Part shown: positions 1 through 7,376 of the stretch, piece by piece
Position numbering within the stretch: position 1 is the stretch's first letter
Layout of the letters: the number at the start of each line of letters is the position of its first letter
NCBI GenBank assembly: GCA_947174975.1
Contig: CAMWLA010000028.1
Location: 1-11,772 of the forward strand
Reading direction: 5' to 3'
From: an uncultured Clostridia bacterium
Lineage (GTDB): Bacteria > Bacillota > Clostridia > Christensenellales > Borkfalkiaceae
DNA length: 11,772 nt
Position numbers and translations under genes: made by a program
Notes under the pieces: generated by a model
Seen by the model: only the letters and a program-made list of their open reading frames with translations
What the model was told of the DNA's origin: nothing
Database searches by the model: none

Positions 1-2487
1 GTCGATTCCGTTATCCTTTGAAGCGAGCTTTACGAAGCCTTCCACGAACATTCCGTAAGGGAACGAAGAAGTTATGTACTGCTTATCCTCTTCGGACATC
101 GTGTAAACGACTTCTACCTTCGCTTCACTCTTGCCTTTTACTGTAACTACGTTGTCGGAAGCCTTGCCGTCAACGGTAACTTTCATGCTGCCGCCGAGCA
201 TATAAGCTTTTTCCGCAACGTGGTTTTTATCCGACGTGGAAACGCTTTCGGTCATATTGTCAAGCGAGATATCGTAGCTTATGACGTCGTCGCTTAAATT
301 TTTAACGTTGAAGCTAAGCGTATAAACGCCCTCTCTGGCCTTATCGTCGCCAAGCTCTAACTTGGGTCTGTCCTTGCCGTCAACCGTTATGATAGCCTTA
401 GTGTTAACTGCGTTGTAGAGGCTTGCAAGTCCCGCGCCTTGTTTTCTGGGCGAATAGGGGTTGCCTTCCTGGTTTTTGATAATCGTTGCGGTAGACATTA
501 AAAGCTGATTGCAAAGATTTGAATAATCTGTGTAATTAAGGTCGGGATATTTGTCCTTTAAGTACTGTCTTATAAGAACCACTATTCCGCAGAGGTTGGG
601 GCAAGCCATACTCGTTCCCGAAAGGTTGTCGTAACCGCCGCCGGGAACTGCAGATTTGATTTCGCCGCCGTGCGCCGTAATTTCGGGCTTGATGCCGAGC
701 GACGGGGTCGGACCCCAGCTTGAGAAGTCGCTCATGAACGGTCCCGCTTTCTGGTCGTAACCTATGGTAAGCGTTCCTCTGTCTCTTTCGGCAAGTCTTA
801 CGCCGTCATCCTTTGAAATCGATATCGTGGGAATATGGTCGCTCTTGCCCATCGACATTAAAATGTCGCCGTCTATATTATTGTATATAATGCACGCGAT
901 TGCGCCGAAGTCCTTTGCAATCTGCGCCTTTTCTTCGAAGGTATTGTCACCTCTGCGTACAAGCGCGATTTTGCCCGCCACTTCGTCGCGTATGGTCGCA
1001 TAGCTTGTTTCCAAGCCCGAACCGGGAACGGTGACGTATTCGTAGGTTTTGGTTACGCCTTCCGTTATTCCGAGTTCTTTAACGAAGTCGTTCGGTTTAC
1101 CCGCAATATTGTTCGATTCGTTGAAGAAAAGCACTTGTTCGCCGTTGCCGATAAAGTAGCTGCTCTTAACACCGCTTATCGAAGCAACCGAAAGGCACGC
1201 GTCGTAAGTCGAGGGCGAGCCTACCGTTGCGGAGTCGGGGTTGGTTACCATATTGGTATTGCCTTGTTCGCCGCCGTAAGCCGAGCTGTAGCTGTTGCTT
1301 GCCGCCGTGATTACGCTTATACCGCTCTCTTTAAGTGCGTCGTAAACCTCGTTGATATGTACCTTGTCGACTTCTCTTGCAAATCCGCAGGACGAGCCGA
1401 GCGACATATTGATAGCGTCTACGCCGAGCTTGGTTGCGTCTTCCAAAGCCGCCAAGATATCGTCGGTTTCAGCGCCTTCTTGCAAATCGGGGAAAACCTT
1501 CATTAAAACGAGCTGGGTATTTACCGCTATGCCCGTGATAACGTCGTCCTTACCGCCGATAATTCCGGCAACGTGCGTTCCGTGTTCACTGTCGTAGGGG
1601 AACACGTCGCTGTCCTTGTCTGCGTAGTCGTACTTGAAGGGAATTTTATCGCTGTAGTAGACGTCTGAAATTTTAAGTCCCACAGTTCCCGTTTCCGGCT
1701 TCGATGCGAGCATATCGGGCAGATAATCTTTAAGATTATCCTCGGTGTACATCGGTTTTGTAATTTCGCTGTTTTGGAAAACAGAGTGCGAACAGTCGAA
1801 GCCCGAGTCGAGTACCGCAACCGCAGTGCCGTCGCCGGTATAGCCCTTGACCGCGCCCGAGTTGAATATACCCGTTTCGTACACGTCTACGTTGTTGGTT
1901 ATCGAGCTTACTTCGTCAACGCTTATCGCTTGGGGGCGGTTGAAAGTATCGCTGAGAATGATATCCTCAACCGAGGAAAGCGCTTTAATCTTTTCGATAT
2001 TGCCGTAGCTCGTCGTAACCGCAACCGCGTTTATAACGGTGTTATATTTGTATTCAACGGTATTGATAAGCCCCTTCGTCTGAAGCTCGGCAATCAGTCT
2101 GTTCTGCTTTACCGAAATTGCATGGGCTTCCACTTCTCCCGCAGAGCTTGCCACGTACTGCGCAACCGTCTTATACGACTGCGACGCGCCGTCGTTAAAT
2201 CTTTTAACGAGAGATTTATCGGGCAAGGTTACCATTACGGTAACTTCGTCGTCGTCCTTATAGCCGTTGTTTTCTATCAGCTTTTGAGCCTTTATGCGCG
2301 ACAGAAGCTGATCTTGCGAAAGCTTGCTGTCTTGCTTTAACAGCTCGATTTTGCCTAAGTCAAGCTCGTTTTTTATATTATTTTCGTTATTTTCGTTGTT
2401 TTGCGACGACTTATCTCCGCCGTTACATCCGACGAAGCTTAAAGCCATCAGAGCAGTCATAGCGACCGCAGCAATTTTTTTAATCAT
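1..2487 (-). CDS. Lactocepin/C5a-peptidase-like S8 serine protease, lipid-anchored; 3' end outside window
   Basis: This is a subtilisin-family endopeptidase predicted to be anchored outside the cell, where it would cut proteins into peptides. I translated 829 codons with no stop; the gene continues past the left edge. It starts with a lipoprotein signal peptide (MIKKIAAV..., lipobox FVGC, Cys21), followed by an Asn-rich linker and an I9-like propeptide at about 65-190. The catalytic triad is complete: Asp227 (VAVLDSGFD), His302 (HGTHVAG) and Ser626 (SGTSMACP). Asn398 (AASNS) is the likely oxyanion-hole residue. A protease-associated (PA) insert lies at about 460-540, around KIALVRRGD. A first Fn3-like domain fills about 690-829 and ends with a typical GMFVEGFV strand. 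The ATG at 2487 follows a GGAG site 11 nt upstream and lies 18 nt after the small membrane gene. Its place behind the opp genes suggests it feeds peptides to that transporter; this is inference. The exact family member and substrate are unknown. Confidence 0.93.
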   Translation of the reverse strand, partial: MIKKIAAVAMTALMALSFVGCNGGDKSSQNNENNENNIKNELDLGKIELLKQDSKLSQDQLLSRIKAQKLIENNGYKDDDEVTVMVTLPDKSLVKRFNDGASQSYKTVAQYVASSAGEVEAHAISVKQNRLIAELQTKGLINTVEYKYNTVINAVAVTTSYGNIEKIKALSSVEDIILSDTFNRPQAISVDEVSSITNNVDVYETGIFNSGAVKGYTGDGTAVAVLDSGFDCSHSVFQNSEITKPMYTEDNLKDYLPDMLASKPETGTVGLKISDVYYSDKIPFKYDYADKDSDVFPYDSEHGTHVAGIIGGKDDVITGIAVNTQLVLMKVFPDLQEGAETDDILAALEDATKLGVDAINMSLGSSCGFAREVDKVHINEVYDALKESGISVITAASNSYSSAYGGEQGNTNMVTNPDSATVGSPSTYDACLSVASISGVKSSYFIGNGEQVLFFNESNNIAGKPNDFVKELGITEGVTKTYEYVTVPGSGLETSYATIRDEVAGKIALVRRGDNTFEEKAQIAKDFGAIACIIYNNIDGDILMSMGKSDHIPTISISKDDGVRLAERDRGTLTIGYDQKAGPFMSDFSSWGPTPSLGIKPEITAHGGEIKSAVPGGGYDNLSGTSMACPNLCGIVVLIRQYLKDKYPDLNYTDYSNLCNQLLMSTATIIKNQEGNPYSPRKQGAGLASLYNAVNTKAIITVDGKDRPKLELGDDKAREGVYTLSFNVKNLSDDVISYDISLDNMTESVSTSDKNHVAEKAYMLGGSMKVTVDGKASDNVVTVKGKSEAKVEVVYTMSEEDKQYITSSFPYGMFVEGFVKLASKDNGID

Positions 2488-2505
2488 CTTAATATTTACT
2501 CCATT

Positions 2506-2766
2506 TTATCTAAGCCAGAAATATATAAGTAATGCTGCAAGCGTAAAGCACACTAACACTCCGAAGAATATCGGCGCGTAATGTCTAAACGCCGCCCGTA
2601 TCAGCGCGCGTCTTTCAGCACGCGTTACTTTTATACCCTCTTTATTTTCACGGCGGGGACCGGTGCGGTGCATATCGTCAAGCCCGCTCATATCGTATAA
2701 AGTCCTGCCATCGTCCTCAAATTCAGTTTTTCTTTTTTCCGAAGAACGGGAACTTTCTCTTTTCAT
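2506..2766 (-). CDS. Small single-pass membrane protein, unknown function
   Basis: The protein has 86 residues. The first 60 or so are highly charged and hydrophilic, and one hydrophobic segment at about 64-84 (start HYAPIFFGV) ends almost at the C-terminus, so it is a tail-anchored or single-pass protein with its charged part probably in the cytoplasm. Residues 16-32 carry an acidic stretch, DDGRTLYDMSGLDD. From memory, similar DDGRT..DMS stretches occur in other small clostridial membrane proteins, but I could not check this. The start lies inside the oppF coding region (44-nt overlap) and has its own AGAGGG site 9 nt upstream, which supports the ATG at 2766 and translational coupling. It sits between oppF and the protease, so a role linked to transport or protease secretion is possible but unproven. 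I do not recognise a named family. Confidence 0.8.
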   Translation of the reverse strand: MKRESSRSSEKRKTEFEDDGRTLYDMSGLDDMHRTGPRRENKEGIKVTRAERRALIRAAFRHYAPIFFGVLVCFTLAALLIYFWLR

Positions 2767-3952
2767 TTTCGATTGCCCTCTTCTCTTCCTCTTCTTTTAA
2801 AATGCGCTCCCATTCCCTATCGCACTCTTCAAGGTTATTCATAACTTCTTCGTCGTAGAGGTGGCACGCCACGAAGTGGTTGGGCTTAACTTCCAGATAC
2901 TTGGGTTCCTTGAACTTGCACGCCGACATACACTTTGAACAGCGCGTATGAAATTTACAGCCCTTAGGGGGATTTACGGGCGAAGGAATATCGCCTTCAA
3001 GCATCACCCTTTTCATCTTTACGTCGGGGTCGGGTACTGGTACAGCCGAGAACAGCGCTTGCGTGTAAGGGTGCAAGGGATTATCGAAAATTTCATCCGT
3101 TTCGGCAAGCTCCATAACGTTGCCGAGATACATTACGAGAATTTGGTCGGTTATGTACTTAACCACGGACAAATCGTGCGAAATAAACACGTACGTAAGC
3201 CCCATCGTTTCTTGCAGCTCTTTTAAAAGATTTATTATCTGCGCTTGAATGGAAACGTCCAAAGCGGAGACGGGTTCGTCGCAGACGATAAGCTTAGGCT
3301 TTACCGCAAGCGCGCGGGCTATACATATTCTCTGTCTCTGTCCGCCCGAAAATTCGTGGGGATATCTGTCGTAGAACTGCGGCCGAAGTCCGCATTTATC
3401 CATAATCGAACGTACGTATTCGGAATGTTCCGCTTTGGGTACTATCTTATGCACCTTTACCGCTTCGCCTATTATTCCGCCTACCGTCATTCTGGGGGGA
3501 AGGCTCGAATAGGGGTCCTGGAATATCAGCTGAATATCCGTGCGGTATTTCCGCATTTCTTTTCTTTTAAGTTTGGTTATATCGTTGCCGTTGAAAATTA
3601 TTTTTCCGCCGTCCGCGTCGTACAGCCTCAAAATAGTTCTGCCCAGCGTGGTTTTTCCGCATCCCGACTCGCCGACGACGCCTATCGTCGTACCTCTCTT
3701 TACTTTAAAGCTGACGTTGTTTACAGCCTTTAAAACGGATGTCGGTTTGCCGAATATATTTTTTGTTATAGGGAAAATTTTATTTAAGTTTTCGACTTCG
3801 AGGATGTATTCGCTCTCCGCCGCATTTTCTTCGTTTACAACTTCTGCGGGAACTTCTTCATTTACAATTTCCGCAGTCTGAATTTCTTCAACGGGGGAAG
3901 CTTCATTTAATTTTTCTTCTTGCTGCTGCTCTTGCTTTTTTTGCTTTGGCAT
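2723..3952 (-). CDS. oppF: Oligopeptide ABC transporter ATP-binding protein OppF
   Basis: This is one of the two cytoplasmic ATPases of the peptide importer; it pairs with OppD on the OppB/OppC channel. Walker A GESGCGKT is at 94-101, Q-loop Gln145, signature FSGGQRQR 201-208, Walker B LIVCDE 221-226, and H-loop His259 in ISHDL. The family C-terminal domain follows from about 294 (HPYTQAL), with cysteines 332, 338, 341, 345 and 363. The sequence YSSLPPRM after the Q-loop resembles the OppF form (usual SSLNPRM) more than the OppD form. At 409 residues it is longer than the usual 310-330. The excess is an acidic, Glu-rich N-terminal extension of about 48 residues and a charged, helix-prone tail from about 368 ending in KKKN. 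The ATG has a very strong AGGGAGGTG site 7 nt upstream and overlaps the end of oppD by 46 nt. Peptide specificity cannot be read from this subunit. Confidence 0.96.
   Translation of the reverse strand: MPKQKKQEQQQEEKLNEASPVEEIQTAEIVNEEVPAEVVNEENAAESEYILEVENLNKIFPITKNIFGKPTSVLKAVNNVSFKVKRGTTIGVVGESGCGKTTLGRTILRLYDADGGKIIFNGNDITKLKRKEMRKYRTDIQLIFQDPYSSLPPRMTVGGIIGEAVKVHKIVPKAEHSEYVRSIMDKCGLRPQFYDRYPHEFSGGQRQRICIARALAVKPKLIVCDEPVSALDVSIQAQIINLLKELQETMGLTYVFISHDLSVVKYITDQILVMYLGNVMELAETDEIFDNPLHPYTQALFSAVPVPDPDVKMKRVMLEGDIPSPVNPPKGCKFHTRCSKCMSACKFKEPKYLEVKPNHFVACHLYDEEVMNNLEECDREWERILKEEEEKRAIENEKRKFPFFGKKKN
2776..2781 (-). promoter_or_regulatory. Ribosome binding site of the small membrane gene, inside oppF
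   Basis: On the minus strand AGAGGG lies 9 nt before the ATG at 2766, within the oppF reading frame. It supports the overlapping start over the later Met26. Confidence 0.65.
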
Positions 3953-5121
3953 TTGCTTTCACCTCCCTCTTCGTGAAGATAGCACGACACGTAGTGAGTA
4001 TCGCTTATTTTCGTCTCCGACGGGTATCTGTTCATACACTTGGGACCGCACTGCGGGCATCTGTTCCAGAAGTAGCACCTATCGGGTAAATTTATGGGGT
4101 TGGGAACTTGACCGGGAATCGAATACAGCGGTTCTTGCGATGACGAAGTGATAAGCGGTTTGCTCTTCTGCAAGCCTATCGTGTAGGGGTGAAGGGGCCT
4201 ATGGAAAATATCCTGCGCCGTTCCCTTTTCGATAACTCTGCCCGCGTACATTACGACAACCTCGTCCGCCATTTCCGCGATAACGCCCAGATCGTGCGTT
4301 ATAAGCATAATCGAACAGCCTTGCTCTTTCTGCAGCTCTTTCAAAAGTTCGAGAATCTGCGCTTGAATTGTAACGTCCAGCGCCGTAGTAGGTTCGTCCG
4401 CTATAATAAGCTTGGGGTTGCCCGCAAGCGCCATCGCTATCATAACCCTTTGGCGCATACCGCCCGACAGCTCGTGCGGGTACGATTTGTAAACTCTTTC
4501 GGGAATGGAAATGCCGACTTTATCGAGCATCTCCAAACTCTTCTTCTTTGCGTCCTCTTTGCTTATGCCCGGCGTATGTAAAAACGAAACTTCGTCAAGC
4601 TGGAAGCCTATCGTAAATACGGGGTTTAAGGAAGTCATAGGCTCCTGGAATATCATAGTGATATCCTTACCGCGTATTTTGTACATTTCCTCGGTGGGCA
4701 TCTTCGCGATATCGTAAGCGCGCTTTCTGCCCTCTTCGTCGTAGCCTAATTCGTCCGCATTGAATCTGATTTGTCCGCCGGTGACTTGACCTTGCGGAGC
4801 TTGCACAAGCTGCATTATCGAAAACGAAGTTACGCTCTTTCCGCAGCCCGATTCGCCGACGACGCCGACGATTTTATTTTTGGGAATATCGAAAGAAACT
4901 CCGTTTACGGACATAACCGTTCCGTTATCCGTGAAAAAGCAAGTTTCGAGGCCGTCAAGCTCTATTATATTATTTTCGTCGCGCATGACAGATGTGTACT
5001 CGCTTTCGGGAAGCTTTCTACGCTTGCGTTTTTCGTAGTACCTCATCTGCCGCATATTGTTTTTGAGTATTGCGCGGCTTTCTTTTATTGATATATAGTT
5101 AGTGTCTTTTTTCTTTGCCAT
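3907..5121 (-). CDS. oppD: Oligopeptide ABC transporter ATP-binding protein OppD
   Basis: This is the partner ATPase of OppF in the peptide importer, acting at the inner face of the membrane. Walker A GESGCGKS is at 89-96, Q-loop Gln159 in IFQEPMTSLNP, signature LSGGM 218-222, Walker B LIIADE 238-243, and H-loop His276 in ITHDL. The C-terminal oligopeptide/dipeptide domain follows HPYTIGL (311-317). Cysteines 349, 355, 358, 362 and 380 form a cluster; one dipeptide-transporter DppD homologue is known to carry an iron-sulfur cluster in this domain, so metal binding is possible here. The protein has 404 residues, with a Lys/Arg-rich N-terminal extension of about 50 residues and a Lys/Ser-rich tail (from about 386) that is encoded over the oppF ribosome binding site and start. 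The gene begins 12 nt after the oppC stop, with an AGGA site before the ATG at 5121. Confidence 0.96.
   Translation of the reverse strand: MAKKKDTNYISIKESRAILKNNMRQMRYYEKRKRRKLPESEYTSVMRDENNIIELDGLETCFFTDNGTVMSVNGVSFDIPKNKIVGVVGESGCGKSVTSFSIMQLVQAPQGQVTGGQIRFNADELGYDEEGRKRAYDIAKMPTEEMYKIRGKDITMIFQEPMTSLNPVFTIGFQLDEVSFLHTPGISKEDAKKKSLEMLDKVGISIPERVYKSYPHELSGGMRQRVMIAMALAGNPKLIIADEPTTALDVTIQAQILELLKELQKEQGCSIMLITHDLGVIAEMADEVVVMYAGRVIEKGTAQDIFHRPLHPYTIGLQKSKPLITSSSQEPLYSIPGQVPNPINLPDRCYFWNRCPQCGPKCMNRYPSETKISDTHYVSCYLHEEGGESKCQSKKSKSSSKKKN
3960..3968 (-). promoter_or_regulatory. Strong ribosome binding site of oppF, inside oppD
   Basis: On the minus strand AGGGAGGTG lies 7 nt before the oppF ATG (3952) and is itself read as oppD codons. 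It fixes the oppF start and makes the 46-nt oppD/oppF overlap real rather than an annotation artefact. Confidence 0.85.
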
Positions 5122-5133
5122 AAAAGCTTCCTA

Positions 5134-6306
5134 CTACTTTCTTGCTTTGGGGTCCATTGCGTCGCGCAGTCCGTCGCCGACGAAGTTGAACCCGAGTACG
5201 GCTATTACGATAAGTATGCCAGCGGGCAGCCACACGAAGGGATAATTCTGAAGTACGCCCTCTTTATTTACGAGGGAAATCATAGTACCCCACGCCGCGT
5301 GCGGCAGCTGAACGCCGATACCCAAATAGCTTAATGTCGATTCGTACAGTATTACGCTTCCGAGACCCAACGTCATCGAAACGATAAGCTGAGGCATAAC
5401 GTTCGGAATTAAATGCTTGAATATTCTACGCCACGTCGGAAGTCCCATAACTTCCGTTGCGGTGATAAATTCTTGTTCCCGCAGCGAGAGTATCTGCCCT
5501 CGCACAAGTCGGGCGGTTCCGCTCCAACTGAATACGGTTATTATAACCATTAGGACGTATATCTGGTCCGACTGCGAAATCGCTCCGTTTTCTATCCAGC
5601 CGTCGATTATCGCCGAGGCTATCAGAAGTATCGGCAGCGTCGGGATACAGTTGAAGATATCGACTATTCGCATTATTACGCTGTCGACCCAACCGCCGAA
5701 ATATCCCGCGATTCCGCCGAGTAGCACGCCTATCAGCGTTTCCATAATTACGACGATAAAGCCAATCATAAGCGAAATTCTACCGCCGTACATAAGACGC
5801 GTGAACACGTCCATGCCCTTGTCGTCAGTGCCTAAAACGTGGTCGCCGCCGGGGCCCGCGTAGAAGTTAATACCTCTGTCGTATTGGTAAACCTCTTCAA
5901 CGACCGTGCCGTCGGGAAGTTCAACCGTCTGGGTTGAAGTTACTATCGCGTTCGTATCGATTTCACCCTCGCCCCATCTGTTGTAAACTACGGGGCCCAT
6001 ATAGGCGAAAAGGAACAGCGCGACTATCATGACAAGCCCTACTATCGAAAGTCTCGAGCGGAAAAATCTGCGTGCAACCAATCTTAAAGGACTCATTTCC
6101 TTGTAGGTGTCGTGCATTTCCGCTTGAGCCGCTTTGATTTCCTCTTGCGTCATTTCATTTGCTTTGGGCGTTTCTTCCGCCTTTGCTTTTTTAGACGGTT
6201 TTTTAAGTATGGGAACCAGCTGGGCTTCTATCGTCGATGCGATTTCTTCTTCGTTTATTACAACCTCCGCTTCGGAGGGCTTTTCTATTTCGTTTAATTT
6301 TTCCAT
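5134..6306 (-). CDS. oppC: Oligopeptide ABC transporter permease OppC
   Basis: This is one of two channel subunits of the peptide importer. After an N-terminal cytoplasmic extension of about 75 residues rich in Glu, Lys and Ala, the first membrane segment lies at about 87-108. It is followed by an extracellular loop ending in the family motif HVLGTDDKGMDVFTR (156-170). Further membrane segments lie at about 177-203, 219-236, 250-262, 305-325 and 357-377. The EAA loop that docks on the ATPases is at about 276-302 (from REQEFITATE to PN). The C-terminus GDGLRDAMDPKARK is typical of the family. The length of 390 exceeds the usual 290-310, mainly through the N-terminal extension and a longer first loop. 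The start has AAGGAGAGG about 5 nt upstream, overlapping the oppB stop codon, with an 11-nt gap between the genes. This suggests tightly coupled translation. Confidence 0.95.
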   Translation of the reverse strand: MEKLNEIEKPSEAEVVINEEEIASTIEAQLVPILKKPSKKAKAEETPKANEMTQEEIKAAQAEMHDTYKEMSPLRLVARRFFRSRLSIVGLVMIVALFLFAYMGPVVYNRWGEGEIDTNAIVTSTQTVELPDGTVVEEVYQYDRGINFYAGPGGDHVLGTDDKGMDVFTRLMYGGRISLMIGFIVVIMETLIGVLLGGIAGYFGGWVDSVIMRIVDIFNCIPTLPILLIASAIIDGWIENGAISQSDQIYVLMVIITVFSWSGTARLVRGQILSLREQEFITATEVMGLPTWRRIFKHLIPNVMPQLIVSMTLGLGSVILYESTLSYLGIGVQLPHAAWGTMISLVNKEGVLQNYPFVWLPAGILIVIAVLGFNFVGDGLRDAMDPKARK

Positions 6307-6317
6307 AAAACCTCTCC

Positions 6318-7325
6318 TTACTTTGCAAGCTTGACGCGGGGGTCAACTAACGAGTACATAATGTCGGAAAGCAGAGTTCCTATTACGGTAAGCACCGCAA
6401 GGAACATATTGTATCCCATTATAAAGGGGATATCTCCTTCTACAAGCGCGGTATACGCGAGGTTGCCTATACCGGGGATACCGAACACTTGCTCCGTTAT
6501 CAGCATACCGCCGAAAAGACCGGGCAGTATTCCGGCAAGCAGCGTTGCAAGCGGAATAAGCGTATTTCTGAAAGCGTGCCTATACACAACCTTGCCTTCC
6601 GAAAGTCCCTTTGCGCGTGCGGTACGGATATAGTCGGAATTTAATACTTCGAGCATATTCGTACGGGTATAACGCATGAGTCCGCCGAGGGATAAAATAA
6701 CGCTGACGAGTATCGGCATAATCAAGTGCAAAAGCATATCGCCGAACTTTTCCAGTCCGCCCGCGAACGTGTCGGCGTAAATTTTACCGCCGTATACAAG
6801 TCCGTTTGCGGGAAGCCATCCGAAGTCTACCGCAAACACTTTAATGCAAATCGCCGCAAAGAAGTACGTGGGAAGCGACAGACCTATCATCGTGAATACG
6901 GTAACCGTATAGTCTCTTGCCGAATACTGATGCGTTGCGCTTGTAATTCCGAGGGGAATTGCAATCAAGAACTGCAAAATAGTTGCAACCAGCGCTATGG
7001 CAAACGATATCCACATATTAGAGGAAATAACTTCAGCAACGGGTTTTTCATATTTGAACGAAGTGCCGAAATTTCCCTGAAGGAAGTTTCCGAGCCAGTT
7101 GAAATACCCCTTGATTATTCCGCCGAACGAATTGTCGAGAATGCCGTACATCGCTTTGAACTCGTCGATACGCTGTGCAACTTTACCGTCCGTCAGCGCC
7201 GCCTGTGCAAATTTCAGATCTATGTAGTTAGTAGGCATACATCTGACGAGTATGTACATAATCAGAGAAACGCCGAAGAGTATTAAAATTGAGATTAATA
7301 ATCTTTTAATAATGTACTTTAACAT
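6318..7325 (-). CDS. oppB: Oligopeptide ABC transporter permease OppB
   Basis: This is the second channel subunit, 335 residues from the ATG at 7325. The N-terminus (MLKYIIKRLLISI) is the standard OppB/DppB start, with the first membrane segment at about 8-27. A long extracellular domain reaches about 95 and contains NFGTSFKYEKPV, also typical. Further membrane segments lie at about 107-127, 142-168, 200-217, 257-278 and 305-325. The EAA loop is at about 232-258 (from YIRTARAKGL to NTLIP), and the family motif FGIPGIG is at 281-287. The C-terminus ends with VDPRVKLAK. A TTG codon at 7364 would add 13 residues (MHARGRGRAKK...), but these are read out of the upstream hairpin and look artificial. 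The ribosome site before the ATG is poor (AGAAAATAAAT), unlike those of oppC, oppD and oppF, so translation may be weaker or depend on the hairpin. Confidence 0.95.
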   Translation of the reverse strand: MLKYIIKRLLISILILFGVSLIMYILVRCMPTNYIDLKFAQAALTDGKVAQRIDEFKAMYGILDNSFGGIIKGYFNWLGNFLQGNFGTSFKYEKPVAEVISSNMWISFAIALVATILQFLIAIPLGITSATHQYSARDYTVTVFTMIGLSLPTYFFAAICIKVFAVDFGWLPANGLVYGGKIYADTFAGGLEKFGDMLLHLIMPILVSVILSLGGLMRYTRTNMLEVLNSDYIRTARAKGLSEGKVVYRHAFRNTLIPLATLLAGILPGLFGGMLITEQVFGIPGIGNLAYTALVEGDIPFIMGYNMFLAVLTVIGTLLSDIMYSLVDPRVKLAK

Positions 7326-7336
7326 ATTTATTTTCT

Positions 7337-7364
7337 TTGCACGCCCGCGCCCGCGGGCGTGCAA
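7337..7364 (-). promoter_or_regulatory. GC-rich intercistronic hairpin between oppA and oppB
   Basis: A perfect inverted repeat of 13 bp (TTGCACGCCCGCG and its complement) surrounds a 2-nt centre; 10 of the 13 pairs are G:C. In RNA at least 12 pairs with a 4-nt loop are possible. It begins 12 nt after the oppA stop and ends 11 nt before the oppB ATG. The minus-strand sequence after it is A-rich with no U-run, so it is not a classic intrinsic terminator. Similar intercistronic hairpins after binding-protein genes (malE is the known example) protect the upstream mRNA and raise the amount of binding protein over permease. That role here is inferred. A REP-like dispersed element is the alternative. 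Confidence 0.7.
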
Positions 7365-7376
7365 CCTAATAATTAA

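Noticed and set aside
764..2340. Plus-strand reading frames across the protease gene
   Set aside because: They are shadows of an intact S8 protease frame with full catalytic triad on the minus strand.
7326..7364. Upstream TTG start for oppB adding 13 residues
   Set aside because: The added residues (MHARGRGRAKK...) are read from the GC-rich hairpin, no ribosome site precedes them, and the ATG at 7325 gives the standard OppB N-terminus.
7337..7364. Rho-independent terminator after oppA
   Set aside because: The minus-strand sequence after the stem is A-rich (AGAAAATAAAT) with no U-run, and oppB follows at once.
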